The notes under the pieces were generated by a model that worked only from the letters and a program-made list of their open reading frames with translations, ran no database searches and was not told where the DNA came from. Below are positions 1 through 5,993 of a DNA stretch of 8,636 nucleotides, piece by piece. A program made the position numbers and the translations under genes. Source of the DNA: Deltaproteobacteria bacterium (lineage in GTDB: Bacteria; Desulfobacterota; Desulfobacteria; Desulfobacterales; Desulfatibacillaceae); the NCBI GenBank assembly GCA_021815525.1, contig JAKAGN010000096.1, forward strand, positions 1 to 8,636, read 5' to 3'. Every line of letters begins with the position of its first letter. Positions within the stretch are counted from its first letter, which is position 1.

Positions 1-92
1 CTCCCTCACCCCTTCCAAAACACTTTAAATCCTTAAGTATTGGGCTGTTATGGATAGGGTCGTTGAAATTTTGAACGCCGCCGGACAGTCAT

Positions 93-116
93 CGGGCAGC
101 CCGCGCGGGATTTTTT
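93..116 (+). terminator. GC-rich hairpin with T6 run in the argH leader (weak)
   Basis: CGGG-CAG-CCCG (93-103) and the overlapping CCC-GCGC-GGG (100-109) can form short, mutually exclusive GC hairpins. The second is followed at once by a 6-T run (111-116). This could be the terminator of a gene lying left of the window or an attenuator in the argH leader. The stems are only 3-4 bp, so the call is weak. The argH ribosome site lies about 35 bases further on. Confidence 0.2.
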
Positions 117-164
117 ATGACCTTTGGAAGAAGCTGAACGCCGCCGGTATCGGGGAGAAGCATC

Positions 165-1550
165 ATGTCGGAGAAAATGTGGGGCGGCAGGTTTGCCGGG
201 GGAACCGATGCGCTCGTCGAGGCCTTCACCTCCTCCATCGCGGTGGATAAAAGGCTCTACGCCCACGACATAGAGGGCAGCGTGGCCCACGTGAAGACCC
301 TGGCGCGGGCCGGGGTTCTGGCGGAGGAGGAGGCAAAGACCCTGGTCGCGGGCCTTGGCGCGGTCAAAAAGGAGATCGAGTCCGGAAACTTCGTCTTCAC
401 CGACGCCCTCGAAGACATCCACATGCACGTGGAAAGCCGCTTGACGGAGCTTCTCGGCCCCGTAGCCAAGAAGGTCCACACCGGCCGCAGCCGGAACGAC
501 CAGGTGGCGCTGGATCTTAGGCTCTACCTTCGGGACGAGGTCCGGGCCGTGCTGGGGCTTCTGGGGGACCTCAAGGGCGCGCTCCTAACGCAGTCTGCGG
601 ATCACCTCGATACCGTCATGCCCGGCTACACCCACCTCCAGCGGGCCCAGCCGGTTCTTCTGGCCCACCACCTCCTGGCCTACTTCGAGATGTTCTCGCG
701 GGACTCCGAGCGCTTCCGCGAGTGCCTGGCGCGGGTGAACGTCATGCCGCTCGGAAGCGCGGCGCTGGCCGGCACCACCTTTCCCGTTGACCGCGCCTTC
801 ACCGCCGGGCTCCTGGGCTTTTCAGGGGTAACGGAGAACAGCCTGGACGCGGTCTCGGACCGGGACTTCGCCCTGGACTTCGTCTCCGCCGCCGCCATCG
901 CCATGATGCACCTTTCCCGCTTGGCCGAGGAACTGGTGCTGTGGTCCTCCGCCGAGTTTAACTTCGTGCGCCTCCCGGACGCCTTCACCACCGGAAGCTC
1001 CCTGATGCCCCAGAAAAAAAACCCGGACGTGGCCGAGCTTACGCGCGGCAAGACCGGCCGGGTCTACGGGGACCTGACGGCCTTACTGACCCTCATGAAG
1101 GGGCTTCCCTTGGCGTACAACCGGGACATGCAGGAGGATAAAATTCCGGTCTTCGACGCCGCGGACACCCTCAAAAGCGCGCTGGCCGTCTTCGCCCGCA
1201 TGACCGCCGCCCTTTCCTTCAACCGCGAAAGACTTGCGGAAGCCGCGGATAGGGGTTACCTTAACGCCACCGACCTTGCCGACTACCTGGTGGGCAAGGG
1301 CGTTCCCTTCCGCGAGGCCCACTCCATGGCCGGCCGGGCCGTGGCATACGGGGTGGAGAAGGGCAGGGAGCTTGGGGACCTCACGCTTTCGGAGCTTCGG
1401 GAATCCTGCCCCGCGGCGGGCGAGGACGTCTTCGCTTTCCTCGAAACCAGGGCCGTGGTGGACCGCCGGGCCTGCATCGGCGGAACGGCGCGCGAGCGCG
1501 TGGCCGGGGCACTGGCCGCGGCCCGGAAAAGGCTTGATAGCGAATTATAA
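165..1550 (+). CDS. argH: Argininosuccinate lyase
   Basis: This cytoplasmic enzyme splits argininosuccinate into arginine and fumarate, the last step of arginine synthesis. The 461-residue product is the usual family length. It shows the conserved N-terminal MWGGRF, the HTGRSRNDQ block (residues 105-113), GYTHLQRAQP with the family's conserved catalytic-region His (H157), and the fumarase/aspartase superfamily signature GSSLMPQKKNPD (277-288), whose mobile loop carries the catalytic Ser. The family works as a homotetramer with active sites built from three chains. The ATG start has a purine-rich site (GGGGAGAAG, 152-160) four bases upstream, and MSEKMWGGRF is a normal N-terminus. argG, often the gene before argH, is not visible in the 164 bases upstream. 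lysA follows after 9 bases, so the two are very probably co-transcribed. No frameshift or missing key residue was seen. Confidence 0.97.
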   Translation: MSEKMWGGRFAGGTDALVEAFTSSIAVDKRLYAHDIEGSVAHVKTLARAGVLAEEEAKTLVAGLGAVKKEIESGNFVFTDALEDIHMHVESRLTELLGPVAKKVHTGRSRNDQVALDLRLYLRDEVRAVLGLLGDLKGALLTQSADHLDTVMPGYTHLQRAQPVLLAHHLLAYFEMFSRDSERFRECLARVNVMPLGSAALAGTTFPVDRAFTAGLLGFSGVTENSLDAVSDRDFALDFVSAAAIAMMHLSRLAEELVLWSSAEFNFVRLPDAFTTGSSLMPQKKNPDVAELTRGKTGRVYGDLTALLTLMKGLPLAYNRDMQEDKIPVFDAADTLKSALAVFARMTAALSFNRERLAEAADRGYLNATDLADYLVGKGVPFREAHSMAGRAVAYGVEKGRELGDLTLSELRESCPAAGEDVFAFLETRAVVDRRACIGGTARERVAGALAAARKRLDSEL

Positions 1551-1559
1551 GGACGCGCC

Positions 1560-2810
1560 ATGCATCACTTCCATTACAGGGCAAGCCGCCTCTACTGCGA
1601 GGACGTGCCGCTTTCGGCCATAGCGGAAACCGTTGGCACACCCTGCTACGTCTACAGCAAGGCGACGCTTTCGCGGCACTACCAGGCCTTCGATTCGGCC
1701 TTCGCCGGCTCGCCGCACCTTGTCTGCTTCTCCGCCAAGGCCAATACCTCGAAGGCCATCCTCAACCTTCTGGGAAGCCTGGGCTCCGGCCTCGACATCG
1801 TATCGGGCGGCGAGCTTCACAGGGGCCTTTCGGCAGGCATCCCGGCCTCACGCATAGTCTACTCCGGCGTGGGCAAGACCGCCTCCGAGATGGACATGGC
1901 GCTTTCGGCCGGCATCTTGATGTTCAACGTGGAGTCCTTCGAGGAGCTTCACCTCTTGAACGAGCGGGCCCTGCGCCTTGGAAAACGCGCGCCGGTTTCC
2001 CTCCGGGTGAACCCCGACGTGGACCCCCTGACCCACCCGTACATCTCCACGGGGCTCAAGAAAAACAAGTTCGGCGTGGACAAGGAGCGGGCCCTCGCGG
2101 CCTACCTGGCGGCCCTGGAGCTTCCCGGCATCGAGATACGCGGCATCGACTTCCACATAGGAAGCCAGATCACGAACCTATCGCCCTTCGTGGACGCGGT
2201 GGACGCCGTGACCGCCCTTTTGCGCGACCTCAAGCGGCACGGCATCGAGGTCAGATTCCTGGACGTGGGCGGGGGCCTGGGGATCACGTACGGCGACGAG
2301 ACCCCGCCGCTTCCCGCCGATTACGTGGAGGCCGTGAAGAACGCCCTGGCGAACCTTCCCGTGACGCTCATCGTGGAGCCGGGCAGGGCCATAGTGGGAA
2401 ACGCGGGCATTCTCCTGACCCGGGTGCTCTACCGCAAGGAGGGAAGCAGCAAGGAGTTCGTAATCGTGGATTCCGGCATGAACGACCTTTTGCGGCCGTC
2501 AATCTACGGCGCCTTCCACGCCATCTGGCCGGTTTCGGCTCGGGAGGGAGCGCCCTTCACCGCGGACGTGGTGGGCCCAATCTGCGAATCGGGCGATTTT
2601 CTGGCCAAGGACCGGCAGATGCAGCCGGTGGCGCCGGGGGACCTCCTGGCCGTGATGAGCGCCGGGGCCTACGGATTTTCCATGTCCTCCAACTACAACT
2701 CGCGCCCCCGGGCCGCCGAGGTGATGGTTTCGGGGGACCGCTTCGTCATCGTGCGGGAGCGGGAATCCTACGAGGACCTGACACGGGGCGAGACCGTGTT
2801 CCCGGGATAA
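1560..2810 (+). CDS. lysA: Diaminopimelate decarboxylase
   Basis: A PLP enzyme that decarboxylates meso-diaminopimelate to L-lysine, the final step of lysine synthesis. The 416 residues fit the fold-type III (alanine racemase-like) decarboxylase family. Landmarks are the PLP Schiff-base lysine K60 in FSAKANTS, FHIGSQI (198-204), the phosphate-binding glycine loop VGGGLG (236-241), EPGR (273-276), the catalytic Cys motif CESGD (342-346), and the C-terminal AGAYGFSMSSNYNSRPR typical of LysA. Those elements separate it from the related ornithine/arginine decarboxylases. The ATG has an AAGGA site (1549-1553) that overlaps the argH stop codon with a 6-base spacer, so its translation is probably coupled to argH. 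An inverted-repeat element begins two bases after its TAA and separates it from dapF, whose product supplies its substrate. Confidence 0.96.
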   Translation: MHHFHYRASRLYCEDVPLSAIAETVGTPCYVYSKATLSRHYQAFDSAFAGSPHLVCFSAKANTSKAILNLLGSLGSGLDIVSGGELHRGLSAGIPASRIVYSGVGKTASEMDMALSAGILMFNVESFEELHLLNERALRLGKRAPVSLRVNPDVDPLTHPYISTGLKKNKFGVDKERALAAYLAALELPGIEIRGIDFHIGSQITNLSPFVDAVDAVTALLRDLKRHGIEVRFLDVGGGLGITYGDETPPLPADYVEAVKNALANLPVTLIVEPGRAIVGNAGILLTRVLYRKEGSSKEFVIVDSGMNDLLRPSIYGAFHAIWPVSAREGAPFTADVVGPICESGDFLAKDRQMQPVAPGDLLAVMSAGAYGFSMSSNYNSRPRAAEVMVSGDRFVIVRERESYEDLTRGETVFPG

Positions 2811-2812
2811 GC

Positions 2813-2867
2813 GCCTGTCTAAAAACGCGAATTGCGTGCGTTCGCGCTTCATCGTTTTTATCCAGGC
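2813..2867 (+). repeat. Post-stop inverted-repeat element, short copy (copy A)
   Basis: A 55-base structure starts two bases after the lysA stop. Three nested complementary arms are visible: GCCTG (2813-2817) with CAGGC (2863-2867), AAAAACG (2821-2827) with CGTTTTT (2853-2859), and CGCGAA (2826-2831) with TTCGCG (2841-2846). The inner strand GCGTGCGTTCGCGCTTC (2834-2850) is identical to 7451-7467 in copy C. The right end TCATCGTTTT (2849-2858) is identical to copies B and D. Compared with copy B it lacks the central GTAC-hairpin part, so it looks like an internally deleted copy. Its role is unknown; a transcript 3'-end hairpin or a non-autonomous repeat are both possible. Confidence 0.7.
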
Positions 2868-2913
2868 TTTAAATCGACCCTTTTTTAACTGGCTGATAAA
2901 AGCGGAGAAAGAA

Positions 2914-3741
2914 TTGGAAGCCTTCGATTTTTACAAGATGTGCGGGGCGGGAAACGACTTCATAGTGGCCGACAACCGCGACGGGCGCGTTTCCGAGGCC
3001 GACATGCCGCTTCTTGCAAAAAAGCTTTGCCGCCACAGGCTTTCGGTTGGGGCGGACGGGCTTATCTTCATCGAAAAGAGCGACGTCGCCGATTTTTCCT
3101 GGAACTTCTGGAACTTGGACGGCAGCCGCGCCGAGATGTGCGGAAACGGCGCCCGCTGCGCCGCCCGATTCGCGCTCCTGACCGGGATCGTGAAAAATCC
3201 CGTCATGAAGTTTTCGACCCTGGCGGGCGTCATAGAGGCCGAGGTCACGGACGGCCGGGTCAAGGTGCGCCTGCCGGACCCCACCGAGATCCGGTGGTTT
3301 CACCCCCTCGCGGTGGACAAGGGAGCCTACAACGTTGCATCGGTCAACACCGGCGTGCCCCACGTGGTGGTGCGGGTGGACGACATCGCCTCCGCCAACG
3401 TCCTGGAGCACGGCCGCTTGATCCGCAACCATCCCGACTACGCGCCGGCCGGCGCCAACGTGAACTTCGTGGAGATGCTCCGGGGCGACACCATCAAGAT
3501 CCGCACCTACGAGCGCGGAGTGGAGGGGGAAACCCTGGCCTGCGGCACCGGCGCCACGGCCGCGGCGCTGATGGCCCACGCCGTGGACGGGCGGCCCAGC
3601 CCGGTTCACGTGGTGACGGCAAGCGGCGCGGTGCTTTCCATCCATTTCCGCAAGGTCAAGGGCGGGTTCACCGACGTCCATCTCGAAGGCGACGCGCGCG
3701 TCATCTATCAGGGTAGGTTCAGCCCCGAGGCCTTGGACTAG
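2914..3741 (+). CDS. dapF: Diaminopimelate epimerase (TTG start)
   Basis: A cofactor-independent epimerase that converts LL-diaminopimelate to meso-DAP, used for peptidoglycan and, through LysA, lysine. With a TTG start at 2914 the product is 275 residues, close to the family's usual ~274, and opens MEAFDFYKMCGAGNDF, the standard N-terminal DapF motif (Cys replaces the common His at residue 10). GGAG (2904-2907) sits six bases upstream. An earlier in-frame GTG at 2836 would start inside a repeat element and add 26 residues unlike the family, so I reject it. The two-cysteine acid/base pair is present: C76 in EMCGNGARC and C210 in ACGTGATAAA, close to Cys73 and Cys217 of E. coli DapF. NGAR and the GTGAT phosphate-like anion loops are intact. 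It lies between lysA and dapL, with repeat elements at both junctions. Confidence 0.95.
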   Translation: MEAFDFYKMCGAGNDFIVADNRDGRVSEADMPLLAKKLCRHRLSVGADGLIFIEKSDVADFSWNFWNLDGSRAEMCGNGARCAARFALLTGIVKNPVMKFSTLAGVIEAEVTDGRVKVRLPDPTEIRWFHPLAVDKGAYNVASVNTGVPHVVVRVDDIASANVLEHGRLIRNHPDYAPAGANVNFVEMLRGDTIKIRTYERGVEGETLACGTGATAAALMAHAVDGRPSPVHVVTASGAVLSIHFRKVKGGFTDVHLEGDARVIYQGRFSPEALD

Positions 3742-3742
3742 C

Positions 3743-3830
3743 GGCCGTTATCAATCCCCGCCGCTGGGCGTTGGGTGGCCCCGGCAACGAGTTGCCGGGG
3801 CCACCCGCGGCTCATCGTTTTCAGACGGCC
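3743..3830 (+). repeat. Post-stop inverted-repeat element with replaced centre (copy D)
   Basis: The element begins one base after the dapF TAG. Its outer arms are GGCCGT (3743-3748) and ACGGCC (3825-3830). The right end TCATCGTTTT (3812-3821) matches copies A and B exactly, but the usual AAAACG left strand and GTAC centre are absent. In their place is a long perfect hairpin (3773-3806, listed separately). It is either a diverged member of the family or a copy whose interior was replaced. A further hairpin lies just beyond: GGACG (3835-3839) and CCC pair with GGG and CGTCC (3856-3860). Confidence 0.5.
3773..3806 (+). repeat. 16-bp perfect hairpin with 2-base loop
   Basis: GGGTGGCCCCGGCAAC (3773-3788) is the exact reverse complement of GTTGCCGGGGCCACCC (3791-3806), leaving only GA between the arms, in effect a 15-bp stem with a 4-base loop. 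It lies about 30 bases after the dapF stop and about 150 bases before dapL. It is extremely GC-rich and would form in RNA. There is no T-run straight after the stem, so it is not a textbook intrinsic terminator. It may still block 3' exonucleases or slow polymerase, or it may be a REP-like dispersed palindrome. Confidence 0.85.
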
Positions 3831-3867
3831 TTCGGGACGGCGCCCTTCGTGGGATCGTCCGCGGTCA

Positions 3868-3894
3868 TTGCATTTTATTGTCTTCATTTACGAT
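3868..3894 (+). promoter_or_regulatory. Candidate promoter for dapL (weak)
   Basis: The only AT-rich island in the dapF-dapL gap holds TTGCAT (3868-3873) and TACGAT (3889-3894), resembling -35 and -10 boxes, with a short 15-base spacer. It lies downstream of the strong hairpin and about 63 bases before the dapL start, where a separate promoter would be expected if that hairpin limits read-through. The match is imperfect. Confidence 0.25.
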
Positions 3895-3957
3895 AGGTTA
3901 CGCCGCAGGCGTTCGATTTTTGACGGATGCCCGGCGCGAAAGTTACGAAAGGACAGC

Positions 3958-5127
3958 ATGGAAAGATTCGAGCGGGCCGACCGGTTGAAGGCGCTTCCAC
4001 CCTACCTCTTCGCGGAGATCGATCGCAAGAAGGCCGAGGTGAAGGCCAAGGGCGTGGACATCATCGATCTCGGGGTCGGCGACCCGGACCTTCCCACGCC
4101 CCCGCATATCGTGGAGGCGCTCCAGAAGGCCGCGGCCGACTCCAGGTATCATCACTACCCGTCCTACTCGGGCCTTAAGGCCTTCAACGAGGCCGTGGCG
4201 CGCTTCTACAAGCGCCGCTTCGACGTGGACCTGGACCCGGCCACGGAGGTCATCACCTTGATCGGCTCCAAGGAGGGCATCGCGCACCTGCCCTTGGCAT
4301 ACATCAACCCCGGCGACCTGGCCCTGGTGCCCTCGCCCGCCTACCCGGTCTACGACGTGGCCGTGGCCTTCTGCGGCGGCGAGCGCCACGTGATGGATCT
4401 AACCGAGGAGCACGGCTTCCTGCCCGATCTCCCCAAGATTCCGGCCCAGCAGCTGGACCGCGCCAAGCTCATGTTCATCAACTACCCCAACAACCCCACC
4501 GCGGCCACGGCGGACCTCCATTTTTTCAAGGAAATCGCATCCATGGCCGAGTGGCACAACTTCCTGGTGGCCCACGACGCGGCCTACTCCGAGCTTTTCT
4601 TCGACGGCGAGGCCCCCCCAAGCTTCCTCCAGACCCCCGGCGGCAAGGACGTGGCCATCGAGTTCGGGAGCCTCTCCAAGACCTACAACATGACGGGCTG
4701 GCGCATCGGCTACGCCGTGGGGAACAAGGACGCCATCGCGGCCCTCGGGAAGGTGAAATCCAACATCGACTCCGGCGCCTTCGACGCTGTGCAGGCCGCC
4801 GGCATCGCGGCCCTCGATTCCTCCCAGGACTGCGTGGCGGAAAACCGCCTCGTGTTCCAGGAGCGCCGGGACGTGCTTCTGGCGGGCCTTTCAAAGCTCG
4901 GCCTTTCCGCCCGGAAACCAACGGCTACCTTCTACGTCTGGATAAAGACCCCCGAGGGCGTCAGCTCCGCGGGCATGGCCGGGGCGCTCCTTTCCCAGTG
5001 CGGCATCGTCACCACCCCGGGAAACGGCTTCGGCGCGCCCGGCGAGGGCTACATCCGCATGGCCCTCACGGTCCCCGCGCCCCGCATAGAGGAGGCGCTC
5101 GCCCGGATGGCGAAGCTTTCCCTGTAA
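3958..5127 (+). CDS. dapL: LL-diaminopimelate aminotransferase
   Basis: A PLP aminotransferase (fold type I) that converts tetrahydrodipicolinate directly to LL-DAP with glutamate as amino donor, bypassing the succinylase/acetylase branch. The start at 3958 gives 389 residues, within the family range, and has AAGGA (3949-3953) four bases upstream. The N-terminus RADRLKALPPYLFAEIDRKK is characteristic of bacterial DapL. Class I/II aminotransferase landmarks are GVGDPDLPTP, NYPNNPT (175-181; N179 is the PLP-contact Asn), HDAAYSE (D207 and Y210 at the cofactor), SLSKTYNMTGWRIGY with Schiff-base lysine K241, and the substrate-carboxylate Arg R367 in GYIRMAL. A longer open frame from 3775 would run through the perfect hairpin and is not credible. 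The neighbours lysA and dapF support DapL over another aminotransferase. The pathway genes dapA and dapB are not beside it. A repeat element starts directly at its stop codon. Confidence 0.93.
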   Translation: MERFERADRLKALPPYLFAEIDRKKAEVKAKGVDIIDLGVGDPDLPTPPHIVEALQKAAADSRYHHYPSYSGLKAFNEAVARFYKRRFDVDLDPATEVITLIGSKEGIAHLPLAYINPGDLALVPSPAYPVYDVAVAFCGGERHVMDLTEEHGFLPDLPKIPAQQLDRAKLMFINYPNNPTAATADLHFFKEIASMAEWHNFLVAHDAAYSELFFDGEAPPSFLQTPGGKDVAIEFGSLSKTYNMTGWRIGYAVGNKDAIAALGKVKSNIDSGAFDAVQAAGIAALDSSQDCVAENRLVFQERRDVLLAGLSKLGLSARKPTATFYVWIKTPEGVSSAGMAGALLSQCGIVTTPGNGFGAPGEGYIRMALTVPAPRIEEALARMAKLSL

Positions 5128-5249
5128 GGCGGCGTCCGGAAAACGCGATCTGCTGTGTTGCGCTTCGCCTCGCGCTCGGTCACGTACGAACAGTACGCTC
5201 CCATCGCGCGCGCCTCGCGCGCCTTGCAGCTCATCGTTTTCCAGCCGCC
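5128..5249 (+). repeat. Post-stop inverted-repeat element, full-length copy (copy B)
   Basis: A 122-base element starts on the base after the dapL TAA. Arms: GGCGGC (5128-5133) with GCCGCC (5244-5249), and GGAAAACG (5138-5145) with CGTTTTCC (5235-5242). Inside these, GATCTGC pairs imperfectly with GCAGCTC. The centre is CGTAC (5183-5187), GAACA, GTACG (5193-5197). Copy C shares AAAACGCGATCTGC (5140-5153), GCGCTCGGTCACGTAC (5172-5187) and AGTACGCTCCC (5192-5202). Copies A and D share TCATCGTTTT (5231-5240). It encodes no plausible protein. The pattern suits a non-autonomous MITE/REP-like repeat or a structured transcript element; which one cannot be told from a single window. Confidence 0.8.
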
Positions 5250-5406
5250 TTCATGCCGGGACAGGTATGGAAGCTTGGAAAAAGCGGGCTTCGCATCTTT
5301 CCACGCGAAGGACGGAAGCGCGGAAAAAAAGGACTTTTCGGCCGGCCGGTGAAAGCCGTTTGGCCCTTGGCATGAAAGCTTTTGAATTTCGGGATGTTAT
5401 TCTTGG
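5250..5406. other. Intergenic stretch with small inverted repeats, no gene seen
   Basis: Together with copy B and the two folK palindromes, this fills the 374-base gap between dapL and folK. No credible protein is seen. TTCATGCC (5250-5257) and GGCATGAA (5369-5376) are exact reverse complements bounding a 127-base unit. Inside it are a 6-bp hairpin CTTCGC/GCGAAG (5289-5310, 10-base loop) and a self-complementary CGGCCGGCCG. AAGCTT occurs at 5271-5276 and again overlapping the right boundary (5376-5381). I found no convincing sigma-70 or sigma-54 promoter. Confidence 0.5.
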
Positions 5407-5427
5407 AGCGTTCATTTTTTGAACGCT
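5407..5427. repeat. 21-base perfect palindromic hairpin, first copy
   Basis: AGCGTTCA (5407-5414), TTTTT, TGAACGCT (5420-5427): an 8-bp perfect inverted repeat around a T5 centre. An identical copy lies at 5458-5478. The T-run is inside the loop rather than after the stem, so it is not an intrinsic terminator. It could be an operator half of a paired site or a dispersed palindrome. Confidence 0.85.
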
Positions 5428-5457
5428 TCGGGCCAGGGCCGCTTGCTGCCGCGTCCA

Positions 5458-5478
5458 AGCGTTCATTTTTTGAACGCT
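5458..5478. repeat. 21-base perfect palindromic hairpin, second copy
   Basis: Identical in all 21 bases to 5407-5427, with arms AGCGTTCA (5458-5465) and TGAACGCT (5471-5478). It ends 23 bases before the folK start. The copies are 51 bases apart centre to centre, close to five DNA turns, so proteins on both would sit on the same face of the helix. The 30 bases between them show no clear repeat. Confidence 0.85.
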
Positions 5479-5501
5479 GCATGGGTAACCACCTTATTTT
5501 T

Positions 5502-5993
5502 ATGCATATAGCCGCCATAGGGTTCGGGTCCAACATGGGGGACCGCAAGGCCAGCTGCCGGGAGGGGCTTAGGCTCCTCGCCGAGGACGGCCGCTGCCGC
5601 GTCACGCGGGTGTCGCGCCTGTATCTGACGGAGCCCCAGGACTACGCGGACCAGGACGAGTTCGTGAACGGCGCTGCGCTGGTGGAAACGGAGCTTGCCC
5701 CGGCGGAGCTTCTGGCGCTTCTGAAGCGGATCGAGGCCGCGGTGGGCAGGACGCCGGGCGGGGTGAGATTCGGGCCAAGGGTCCTTGACATGGACATCCT
5801 CTTCTACGGCGAGATGGCGCTGGAAAGCCCGGAGCTTGTGCTTCCCCATCCCAGGATGGATAAAAGGCGTTTTGTGCTGATGCCCCTTTGTGATATTATG
5901 CCGGATTGGACGCACCCGGTGTCCGGGAAATCGGCCCGGGAGCTTTTGGGGGCGCTCGGGGAAACCGGGCAGAAAGTGACCGTGATGCCATGA
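5502..5993 (+). CDS. folK: 2-amino-4-hydroxy-6-hydroxymethyldihydropteridine pyrophosphokinase (HPPK)
   Basis: Transfers pyrophosphate from ATP to 6-hydroxymethyl-7,8-dihydropterin in folate synthesis, giving the substrate for dihydropteroate synthase. From the ATG at 5502 the product is 163 residues, the usual bacterial HPPK length (~160). Motifs in order: IGFGSNMGDR (6-15), TEPQDYADQDEFVN, FGPRVLDMDILFYGE with Mg-binding D96 and D98 (E. coli D95 and D97), and LVLPHPRMDKRRFVLMPL with H116 and R122/R123. The near-exact register with E. coli supports this start. An in-frame ATG at 5481 would add seven residues and cannot be excluded, since neither ATG has a good ribosome site. A longer frame from 5382 would translate both palindromes (a repeated RSFFER) and is rejected. 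folP and folB are absent. The stop overlaps the next gene's ATG (ATGA). Confidence 0.93.
   Translation: MHIAAIGFGSNMGDRKASCREGLRLLAEDGRCRVTRVSRLYLTEPQDYADQDEFVNGAALVETELAPAELLALLKRIEAAVGRTPGGVRFGPRVLDMDILFYGEMALESPELVLPHPRMDKRRFVLMPLCDIMPDWTHPVSGKSARELLGALGETGQKVTVMP

Noticed and set aside
2869..3681. Long open frame (270 codons) on the minus strand opposite dapF
   Set aside because: It is antisense to a clearly recognised dapF, has low-complexity Gly/Val/His composition typical of GC-rich shadow frames, and shows no domain I recognise.
3775..3957. 61-codon N-terminal extension of dapL
   Set aside because: It would translate the perfect hairpin and repeat D. The ATG at 3958 has a good ribosome site and the family N-terminus.
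4551..5375. 274-codon + strand frame overlapping the dapL 3' half and the following gap
   Set aside because: It is Arg/Gly/Pro-rich out-of-frame translation of dapL running into repeat B; no ribosome site or domain.
5360..5380. Possible sigma-54 promoter upstream of folK (TGGCCC-TTGGCATGAA)
   Set aside because: The GG-N10-GC spacing required for a -24/-12 element is not met.
5407..5478. Possible CRISPR-like repeat-spacer unit
   Set aside because: Only two copies with one 30-base interval, perfectly palindromic repeats and no cas genes.
5382..5501. 40-codon N-terminal extension of folK containing a repeated RSFFER peptide
   Set aside because: The peptide repeat is simply the two 21-base palindromes in frame (51 is a multiple of 3). 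HPPK length and the Mg-ligand register fit the 5502 start.
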